A DNA stretch of 12,041 nt, from NCBI GenBank assembly GCA_903850725.1, contig CAINMG010000149.1, positions 1 to 12,041 of the forward strand. Direction: 5' to 3'. The notes beneath the pieces are model-generated. The model was not told where the DNA came from and made no database searches. It was given only the letters and a program-made list of their open reading frames with translations. Positions within the stretch are counted from its first letter, which is position 1. Every line of letters begins with the position of its first letter. Source of the stretch: Candidatus Staskawiczbacteria bacterium. Its GTDB lineage: Bacteria; Patescibacteriota; Minisyncoccia; Minisyncoccales; Staskawiczbacteraceae. The position numbers were made by a program, and so were the translations under genes. This document shows positions 1 to 5,215 of the stretch, piece by piece.

Positions 1-75
1 AAAGAGAAAAAATTGAGAAAAGCTTATCACAATTTAGAAAAAAGTAAGAACTTGATTTTTCGAGGCAGGTTTTGA
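1..75 (+). CDS. Possible C-terminal tail of an upstream gene (partial)
   Basis: Frame 1 is open from the window edge for 24 codons and ends at TGA 73-75. The peptide is basic and ends in NLIFRGRF. The other two plus frames close by about position 45. The stop lies only 4 nt before an ATG at 80, the spacing expected of two genes in one operon. The stretch is too short to assign a family, and an open frame of this length could occur by chance in AT-rich DNA. Confidence 0.2.
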   Translation, partial: KEKKLRKAYHNLEKSKNLIFRGRF

Positions 76-79
76 TTAA

Positions 80-133
80 ATGAAAATTTTACTCAAAACT
101 TAGTTTCGTAATTCAAAGAAATTTATTTTTGTT
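80..133 (+). other. Interrupted signal-peptide start of the following gene
   Basis: ATG at 80 is in frame with the large gene that follows. It has AGG at 67-69, 10 nt upstream, within GAGGCAGG. It reads MKILLKT, then TAG at 101-103, then FRNSKKFIFVLV and on without a break into the annotated protein. Replacing that one stop by a sense codon would give a textbook signal peptide: basic n-region, hydrophobic h-region FIFVLVILGSCFLF, then AKSASA before the cleavage point. The stop may be a real nonsense mutation, a base error, or a sign that translation starts at a non-ATG codon further in. TAG serves as a normal stop elsewhere in this window (AbrB-like gene, acyl-CoA synthetase), so recoding is unlikely. 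Confidence 0.6.
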
Positions 134-3100
134 TTGGTAATTTTGGGAAGCTGTTTTCTATTTGCAAAATCGGCGAGTGCGGCGACATATTATGTTAACG
201 CAAGTGCTGGATCAGATAGCAACGGCGGGACAAATAATACTTCTGATGCATGGCTAACATTGGAGCACTCTTTAACGGGAAACAGGGTGCATCTTGGGGA
301 CACAATTGAACTCTCCGGAATTCTAACGCCGACAGCAGGCATCACGGTTGCTGTTGCTGCTGGCTCAGGTCCAGTGACTATTCATGGAGGAACTATAAAT
401 ATACCGGCAGCACTTGCAAACTATTTGATTTATAGTTCGTATTCTATAACATTTAGTGCAGTTAATTTTACTAATACGAACTCAGCTGCGGGTCAATGGC
501 TTTGGCCAGAAAGTAGCGCGACTTTTATAATTCAAGATAGCACCCTAGATCATAATGAAACTTCAACGGGCAATAACGCTTTTATACTCAGAAATACTTT
601 CTCTGGTTCACTCACTTTTCAGAGGAATACCATTACTAATATTGGGAGATTAGTTTATTTTGGTGGTACCGTTAGTGCCACATCGACCGTTAATATTCGG
701 TCCAACTATATTTCTGAGGTTTATAGAGTTATAGAACTTAACGATACTGCAAACAAAATAATAATAAATATTACAAACAACACGATCGAGAAGATTAGGA
801 GTTACGGTATTGGCATACCTACCGCAGATCAATATGTAATAAAAAATAATATTTTTATTACCTCGCAACCCGGTTACTCAAAACGAGCGATCTGGCTCCT
901 TTCAACAGGAGAGACCTATGTTTTTAATAATCCTACAGCATTGGTGTTGAAAAATAACGTATTCTGGGCTGACACTATTGCGGATAATACAAGCTACGAT
1001 GAAGTTGTGTATGCGGCTAATTATCAGATTCCAGTCGATATTTCAAATTGGTTTGTAAATCCATTATTAGACCCCACTACCCACGCCATAGGAGCAGGGT
1101 CATATGCAGCTGGAAAAGGCGACATCACAGCATTACCAGCGACTGATCTTCTGGGGAATGCGTGGAGTGGAGCTGATGTTGGAGCGGTATCAAATCCAGC
1201 TACAACAGGGCTTTCTCTCACTTCAAATAAAGCTGCTTTCGTCGGGGATTCAATAATGAGAGGGCTTACTGGGCCTACAGCTGGAAATGAGGTCTGGACT
1301 GTATTTGGCAATCTAACAGGACTTTCTGTTGTAACCGGGGCAAATGCCAGTATCGGATCACTTCATATTGAGGGTGCAAGATTTTTGGTAGATAAAGTTT
1401 TGACTGAACAATCTCCAAGCACAATCTTTTTAGCTGTTGGTATAAATAATACTTACAATACATTTCCCGCGAACACGACAAATCAGGGATTTGCCGACAC
1501 AATAGATACTCAAATACTTGCTAAGATAGCTGATCGTGGCGCAACACCAATTTGGCTTGGTGTTGGAAGTCACGGAGGCGCGACCCCCGTCGAGACAAAA
1601 CCGCTGGCGGTGAATGCCACCGTTGGTACATACGCGGCTTTGAATTCTATTAATTATGATTCATGGCTGGATAGGATGATGCTTAGAGGGGACTATCGTA
1701 ATTATTATTATGGTGATACTGGCGTTCATCCAAATAATGCGGGGCATCTTCTGATTGCCCAACTCGCGCGCTATCTTTATTATCCAAGGCATACAATTGG
1801 TACAGATGTGATCGACATAACTACTGGCGCACGAATTTATAATGATGGCAAATTTAGAGATGGTACATCTACAAATTTAGCTGTGGTAGGTTCAAATAAG
1901 GCTACATTGTCCGTAACACCGTCAGGCGGAATCGGTGCATACAATACAAACGACTTTTCCGATTATATGGATATCTCTATAAATAATTGGAACACTAGTG
2001 ACACATATTCTAAACAGTGGACAGCCTCCAGTTCCGTGGCAACTACCACCATTTATACCGTTGGGAATCTGCAACCAAACACTCTCTACAACATTTATTA
2101 TACCCATGGCGGTCCCCAAACCCTTCTTGATTCACAGACCTCCAATGGTAGTGGGGTGATTGTATTTACTTATAATGCTGGGTATTCTTCTGTGACTTTC
2201 GACATCACTCAAGGAAATACAGCGCCATCTGTCACTTTTGATAACGATTTTTCAACTTGGGGATCAGGTCTAGTAACGGTAAACTATAACTTAATTGACG
2301 ATCAAGCAGACACTGTGAATATTTCTCAAACAGGATCATCTGGAATTGAGTATTCGACAGATGGATCAACTTGGTATGACGCAACCAAAGGAACAGGAGG
2401 AGATGCACTAACTGGTTTAACTAGCACGGTTTCTCCCGGAATAGACCACAGCTTTGTTTGGAACAGTACAACTGATTTGCCAACCACAGAAGACAGCACA
2501 GTATATGTAAGGATAAGACCAAATGATGGAATAACAAGCGCAACGGATTGGGTTACTAGTAATGCTTTTGGAGTGGATAATGTTGCGCCGTCTTCTGTTG
2601 GTGTGGCGACTTTTGGAACAATCGCAACCTCATCAATTCAAATAATTAAACCCGCAACAGTAACAGAAAACGGTTCCGGTCTTTATCAGTGGCAGGCAAG
2701 AAGAAATTCTGCAACAGAATTAGGATATATAGCGACTTCCACAACCTCACTAACTGATTCCGACTTATTGCCAAATACACAATATACTTACGATGTTAAA
2801 TTTAAAGATAATCAAAATAATATTTCGAGCTATGGAACGCAAGCAAGCAAATACACTTTAGTCGATACTCCAACCAATCTTTCTGCTTCTCTAAATTCAA
2901 ACAATATAACTTTAACCGTAGATAGTTTTTCAAATGACACAAGCGGTTCATCAGGATATTATTTCTCCCGTTCTGGTGCCAATTCCGACTGGATACAAGC
3001 TAATTCATGGACAGACTCCGGATTGTCTTGTGGTAATTCATATACTTACTCGGTCATATACCGAAATGGTGACGGAACAGAAACAACCGAAATTTCCACG

Positions 3101-3808
3101 ACAAAATCAACAAGCGGTTGCGGGGGAGGTGGTGGCTCACCGGCCATGTGGACATTGCCAACCGTTCCGTTAGGCGGATTTAAAATTAACATCAACAACG
3201 GAGCGCTAACGACTTCAAACAGAAATGTATTTCTCAACTTCAATGCCGGAGCAGATATAAAGAAAGTGGCGATATCAATGACTGGTGATTTCACTGATGC
3301 CAGTCAAGAAGATTACGTCGCTTCCAAACATTGGGACTTGTGCTCAAAACTTGGTGGTGCAATTAAAACTCCAACCTGTCCCGACGGAACATATAAGGTT
3401 TATGTTCAATTTTACACTGCATACGGAAGAACGACGAGCAACGCTCTTACTTCAAGTACAATCAGTCTAAAATCTAGTACTACCTCAACGGAAAATTTGC
3501 AGCAATATACCAATCTTCCGTTTATCAATCCATTTACTAAGTATCTGCAATACAAGCAAACAAATGCCGATATTAAACGCTTGCAAATTTTCCTCAATTC
3601 CGACCCAGATACGAAAATTGCTGATACCGGCGCTGGTTCGCCAGGCAAGGAAACGAATTACTTCGGCTTGCTCACCAAAAAAGCAGTAATCAAATTCCAA
3701 GAAAAATACACCAAAGATATTTTGACACCATGGGGTTTTGCCAAAGGAACTGGCTATGTCGGCAAAACCACCTTGGCCAAAATAAACGAATTGATGGGAA
3801 ATAAATAA
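134..3808 (+). CDS. Large secreted multidomain protein: beta-helix, SGNH/GDSL hydrolase, FN3/Ig-like, peptidoglycan-binding
   Basis: A 1224-aa modular exported protein. The N-terminus is the end of a signal peptide with a likely cleavage site at SASA/A. Residues about 18-290 (opening YYVNASAGSDSNGG, with repeated N-rich turns) look like a right-handed parallel beta-helix. Residues about 365-550 are an SGNH hydrolase: FVGDS with nucleophile Ser373, G436-I-N438, and HPN with His532. The residue three before His, usually Asp, is Thr529, and Asp528 is adjacent. Beta-sandwich/FN3-like domains fill about 555-993. A CGGGGGS linker starts at Cys996, an Ig-like domain spans about 1013-1112, and a PG_binding_1-type module about 1132-1222. 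It probably binds peptidoglycan and deacylates a wall or surface glycan, but the substrate is not visible. The TTG start at 134 only marks the open frame and lacks the basic n-region; see the feature at 80-133. Base composition looks less AT-rich than in the minus-strand genes. Confidence 0.85.
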   Translation: MVILGSCFLFAKSASAATYYVNASAGSDSNGGTNNTSDAWLTLEHSLTGNRVHLGDTIELSGILTPTAGITVAVAAGSGPVTIHGGTINIPAALANYLIYSSYSITFSAVNFTNTNSAAGQWLWPESSATFIIQDSTLDHNETSTGNNAFILRNTFSGSLTFQRNTITNIGRLVYFGGTVSATSTVNIRSNYISEVYRVIELNDTANKIIINITNNTIEKIRSYGIGIPTADQYVIKNNIFITSQPGYSKRAIWLLSTGETYVFNNPTALVLKNNVFWADTIADNTSYDEVVYAANYQIPVDISNWFVNPLLDPTTHAIGAGSYAAGKGDITALPATDLLGNAWSGADVGAVSNPATTGLSLTSNKAAFVGDSIMRGLTGPTAGNEVWTVFGNLTGLSVVTGANASIGSLHIEGARFLVDKVLTEQSPSTIFLAVGINNTYNTFPANTTNQGFADTIDTQILAKIADRGATPIWLGVGSHGGATPVETKPLAVNATVGTYAALNSINYDSWLDRMMLRGDYRNYYYGDTGVHPNNAGHLLIAQLARYLYYPRHTIGTDVIDITTGARIYNDGKFRDGTSTNLAVVGSNKATLSVTPSGGIGAYNTNDFSDYMDISINNWNTSDTYSKQWTASSSVATTTIYTVGNLQPNTLYNIYYTHGGPQTLLDSQTSNGSGVIVFTYNAGYSSVTFDITQGNTAPSVTFDNDFSTWGSGLVTVNYNLIDDQADTVNISQTGSSGIEYSTDGSTWYDATKGTGGDALTGLTSTVSPGIDHSFVWNSTTDLPTTEDSTVYVRIRPNDGITSATDWVTSNAFGVDNVAPSSVGVATFGTIATSSIQIIKPATVTENGSGLYQWQARRNSATELGYIATSTTSLTDSDLLPNTQYTYDVKFKDNQNNISSYGTQASKYTLVDTPTNLSASLNSNNITLTVDSFSNDTSGSSGYYFSRSGANSDWIQANSWTDSGLSCGNSYTYSVIYRNGDGTETTEISTTKSTSGCGGGGGSPAMWTLPTVPLGGFKININNGALTTSNRNVFLNFNAGADIKKVAISMTGDFTDASQEDYVASKHWDLCSKLGGAIKTPTCPDGTYKVYVQFYTAYGRTTSNALTSSTISLKSSTTSTENLQQYTNLPFINPFTKYLQYKQTNADIKRLQIFLNSDPDTKIADTGAGSPGKETNYFGLLTKKAVIKFQEKYTKDILTPWGFAKGTGYVGKTTLAKINELMGNK

Positions 3809-3811
3809 TCA

Positions 3812-3829
3812 TCATGAAAGTATTCATGA
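3812..3829. promoter_or_regulatory. Perfect palindrome ahead of the AbrB-like gene
   Basis: TCATGAA and TTCATGA form a 7-bp perfect inverted repeat around a 4-nt centre (AGTA). It lies between the TAA of the large gene (3806-3808) and the ATG at 3839. AbrB/MazE-type proteins commonly bind palindromes at their own promoters, so this may be an autoregulatory operator. It could also be a small RNA hairpin. No T-run follows it, so it is not a terminator. Confidence 0.4.
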
Positions 3830-3838
3830 ACTAAAACA

Positions 3839-4018
3839 ATGCCAACTCAAAAATCTCAAAATCATAACATTCGCAAACTTTCCAAAGTTGCCGGAGGCAA
3901 CAGCTTTTCCATAACATTGCCAATTGAATATGTCCGAAAGCTAAAGTGGAAAGAAAAACAAAAATTGATTGTTGAACTCAAAGCAAGACATTTGATTATT
4001 AAAGACTGGAAACCCTAG
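3839..4018 (+). CDS. AbrB/MazE/SpoVT-like swapped-hairpin DNA-binding protein
   Basis: A 59-aa protein, MPTQKSQNHN... to ...KDWKP, ending in TAG. The core IRKLSKVAGGNSFSITLP, then EYVRKLKW, then a beta strand KLIVEL and the closing HLIIKDW match the beta-hairpin layout of the AbrB/MazE/SpoVT fold: K(V)xxxGxSxxITLP followed by a short helix and two strands. This family dimerises into a swapped-hairpin barrel and binds DNA; members are transition-state regulators or antitoxins. No toxin gene sits beside it, so a regulator is more likely than an antitoxin. The gap after the large surface-protein gene is only 30 bp, so the two are probably cotranscribed. The gene is easily missed because it is under 60 codons. 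Confidence 0.8.
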   Translation: MPTQKSQNHNIRKLSKVAGGNSFSITLPIEYVRKLKWKEKQKLIVELKARHLIIKDWKP

Positions 4019-4034
4019 CCCCGCCCCAAAAAGC

Positions 4035-4071
4035 CCGCGCGGATTCCTCCCCAGACCCCTCCTCCGCGCGG
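4035..4071. repeat. Stem-loop whose loop is a polypyrimidine mirror repeat
   Basis: CCGCGCGGA at 4035-4043 pairs with TCCGCGCGG at 4063-4071 (9 bp). Each arm contains the self-complementary octamer CCGCGCGG. The sequence between, with one stem base, is a 19-nt mirror repeat at 4045-4063 (TCCTCCCC-AGA-CCCCTCCT). On the minus strand it gives five G-runs separated by 1-3 nt, which could form a two-tetrad G-quadruplex. H-DNA is an alternative. Confidence 0.6.
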
Positions 4072-4094
4072 ACAAAATCCAAAAACAAATTAGT

Positions 4095-4147
4095 CTCGGT
4101 TTTGCGAAAATCCAAACCCCCAGAAAAATAGTTTTCGCAAAACCGAG
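4095..4147. repeat. 16-bp perfect inverted repeat
   Basis: CTCGGTTTTGCGAAAA at 4095-4110 is exactly complementary to 4132-4147, with a 21-nt loop containing ACCCCC. No T-run follows on either strand, so it does not look like an intrinsic terminator. A 16-bp perfect match is well beyond chance at this scale. Confidence 0.75.
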
Positions 4148-4156
4148 TCCGAATTG

Positions 4157-4312
4157 AAGCCCCGCCACACTGCCTGAATACTTGGAAGGCAGAACCCCAA
4201 AAAGAAAAATGTCCTTTCCATTTTAAAAAAATCCACCCCGCGCAAATCAGAAAAGCAAGGAACATTTTTTCTTTTTGGTGTTGCCGAGTGAAGCGAGGCG
4301 GTGGCGGGGCTT
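4157..4312. repeat. Nested long inverted repeats
   Basis: The outer arms AAGCCCCGCCAC (4157-4168) and GTGGCGGGGCTT (4301-4312) are perfectly complementary over 12 bp. Inside them, 4197-4214 pairs with 4259-4278 over 18 bp with two single-base bulges, and CTGCC/GGCAG forms a small hairpin at 4170-4192. Together they would make a branched structure of about 156 nt. The arm word AGCCCCGCC also occurs directly at 4017-4025. Confidence 0.6.
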
Positions 4313-4344
4313 TGCGTCGAGCGTACGAAAAACTTTCACATCAC

Positions 4345-4361
4345 CACGCGCTCCGCGCGTG
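4345..4361. repeat. GC hairpin, 7-bp stem
   Basis: CACGCGC and GCGCGTG flank a 3-nt loop (TCC). It is very stable for its size and lies just upstream of the promoter at 4380-4407. No T-run follows it. Confidence 0.6.
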
Positions 4362-4379
4362 CGATTACCTCACTTTGTT

Positions 4380-4407
4380 TTGAAAATAGGTTCTAACTTG
4401 GTATAAT
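4380..4407 (+). promoter_or_regulatory. Strong sigma70-type promoter with extended -10
   Basis: TTGAAA at 4380-4385, a 16-bp spacer, then TATAAT at 4402-4407 preceded by TGG, giving an extended -10 TGgTATAAT. The start would fall near 4414. Downstream on this strand is only a terminator and then the end of a convergent gene, so the promoter has no evident coding target. Confidence 0.65.
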
Positions 4408-4413
4408 AGAGGC

Positions 4414-4454
4414 ACATAATCAAAAAACTCGCCGTTTTTACGGCGAGCTTTTTT
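4414..4454 (+). ncRNA. Candidate tiny RNA (about 40 nt)
   Basis: The predicted transcript from the promoter at 4380-4407 has about 14 nt of A-rich leader, then the terminator hairpin 4428-4447 and a U-run to 4454. It holds no open reading frame. Read-through past the terminator would run antisense into the 3D-domain gene. Function is unknown; it may be a regulatory stub or the remains of a lost gene. Confidence 0.3.
4428..4454. terminator. Bidirectional intrinsic terminator
   Basis: CTCGCCG (4428-4434) and CGGCGAG (4441-4447) form a 7-bp GC-rich stem with a 6-nt loop. Six T follow on the plus strand (4449-4454), and six A precede it (4422-4427), giving a U-run on the minus strand. It separates plus-strand transcription from the convergent 3D-domain gene ending at 4465. 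Confidence 0.85.
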
Positions 4455-4464
4455 GTTTTATTTT

Positions 4465-4989
4465 TTAGCTTTCTATAACTTCAATATATGATACTTTTGC
4501 ACCAAAGTTTATTGCATCATGGGTTTCTTCCATCCAAATATCTGCGTGATAATTACCTTTTCTTTTATTCATCCTATCTTCAACCACAAATATCTTATCT
4601 CCATACAATTCAGGAATTCTTACTTTTGTCCCAAAAGGTAATAAGTTATTGGCAATAATTCCATCTGCTACTCTTTTGTTTGAAGCTGTAATAAATGGAG
4701 AATCATCAGTTTGGTCTGGAGTGCTTGAATAAGCTGTAATTACCATTTTTACTGTTTTGACAACTTCATAGTCTGACTTATCCAATTTACAAATAGTCAA
4801 GCTCCCATTGCTTAATTTTGGCGTACTCACCAAATTGGAAACAGAAAATCCAGTTGGTAAATCAGCATTAGTTTCTGCAGGAATAGCCAAGGCAAATATT
4901 ATAATCCCCACAGCAAATCCCAAAACAATATAACTTGCAGTTAAAATTCCTTTTATTATTTGATTTTTTATAGCTTTTATTGTAATCAT
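4465..4989 (-). CDS. Membrane-anchored 3D (double-psi beta-barrel) domain protein
   Basis: A 174-aa protein. Residues about 14-37 form one hydrophobic segment, an uncleaved anchor or signal sequence followed by IPAETNA. The C-terminal half carries a 3D domain: ITAYSS at 84-89, VADG with Asp109, LPFGTKVRIP at 117-126, VVEDR with Asp138, and HADIWM with Asp150. The three aspartates give the family its name and form its active site. Relatives (MltA core, YuiC, YabE/Rpf-type proteins) are lytic transglycosylases or other wall-acting enzymes. This one probably remodels peptidoglycan outside the membrane. It is a single-gene unit with its own promoter (5064-5092) and terminator (4428-4454). The ATG at 4989 has no Shine-Dalgarno site. 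The domain call is firm; the enzymatic role is inferred. Confidence 0.85.
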   Translation of the reverse strand: MITIKAIKNQIIKGILTASYIVLGFAVGIIIFALAIPAETNADLPTGFSVSNLVSTPKLSNGSLTICKLDKSDYEVVKTVKMVITAYSSTPDQTDDSPFITASNKRVADGIIANNLLPFGTKVRIPELYGDKIFVVEDRMNKRKGNYHADIWMEETHDAINFGAKVSYIEVIES

Positions 4990-5063
4990 AAGTTTTTTGG
5001 TTAAATTTTATTTCACCAGAATACCTACTTAACTAAAAACCCCGTTCTTCAGGGTAATTCCTA

Positions 5064-5092
5064 ATTGTAGCATATTTACGCTTCCTTGTCAA
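5064..5092 (-). promoter_or_regulatory. Promoter of the 3D-domain gene
   Basis: On the minus strand, a perfect TTGACA (5087-5092), a 17-bp spacer, and TACAAT (5064-5069) preceded by TGC, an extended -10. The start would be near 5058, leaving a leader of about 68 nt. That leader opens with a short hairpin (ACCC/GGGT) and five U (5035-5055), which might attenuate transcription. Confidence 0.75.
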
Positions 5093-5103
5093 TAGTTACA
5101 CAC

Positions 5104-5137
5104 TGTTTTGTCAACATAGTCAATAGTTGACAAAACA
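5104..5137. promoter_or_regulatory. 12-bp perfect inverted repeat upstream of the 3D-gene promoter
   Basis: TGTTTTGTCAAC (5104-5115) and GTTGACAAAACA (5126-5137) flank a 10-nt spacer. The repeat starts 11 bp upstream of the -35 box. The word GTCAATAGTT occurs at 5088-5097, overlapping the -35 box, and again at 5119-5128, 31 bp away or about three helical turns. This layout suggests a binding site for a dimeric regulator. Confidence 0.5.
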
Positions 5138-5139
5138 CC

Positions 5140-5163
5140 AAAAAACAGGGCTTTTATCCCCGT
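5140..5163 (-). terminator. Terminator after the acyl-CoA synthetase gene
   Basis: Minus-strand RNA reads ACGGGG, loop AUAAAAG, CCCUGU, then a run of six U (5140-5145). The stem has 6 bp including one G-U pair. It lies about 50 nt past the stop of the synthetase gene and just before the inverted repeat and promoter of the 3D gene. Confidence 0.6.
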
Positions 5164-5215
5164 CTGAAGCTTTCATTTATTTCTCCCAATTTAGTAATTT
5201 TTGTAAAATAATTTT

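Larger units (their letters stand above)
4019..4379. other. GC-rich intergenic region dense with inverted repeats, no gene
   Basis: These 361 bp have no credible coding frame. A minus-strand frame runs through most of them but overlaps the AbrB-like gene and resembles no protein. The DNA is much richer in G and C than its surroundings. It contains at least five separate inverted repeats (4035-4071, 4095-4147, 4157-4312, 4197-4278, 4345-4361). A block near 4278-4332 shares exact short words with the element at 11534-11586. GC-rich folding DNA in an AT-rich genome often marks structured RNA or a dispersed palindromic repeat; the sequence alone does not decide between them. Confidence 0.6.

Noticed and set aside
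1024..1502. Minus-strand frames inside the large surface-protein gene
   Set aside because: They are antisense to a long frame with clear SGNH motifs and have no domain or start signal of their own.
4095..4147. 16-bp inverted repeat as a terminator for the AbrB-like gene
   Set aside because: The loop is 21 nt and no T-run follows the stem on either strand.
3999..4265. Minus-strand 88-codon frame across the GC-rich region
   Set aside because: It overlaps the AbrB-like gene, its peptide resembles no protein, and it exists because the GC-rich inverted repeats contain few stops.
5127..5155. Plus-strand TTGACA at 5127-5132 as a promoter
   Set aside because: No -10-like hexamer lies 16-18 bp downstream; the match is one arm of the inverted repeat.
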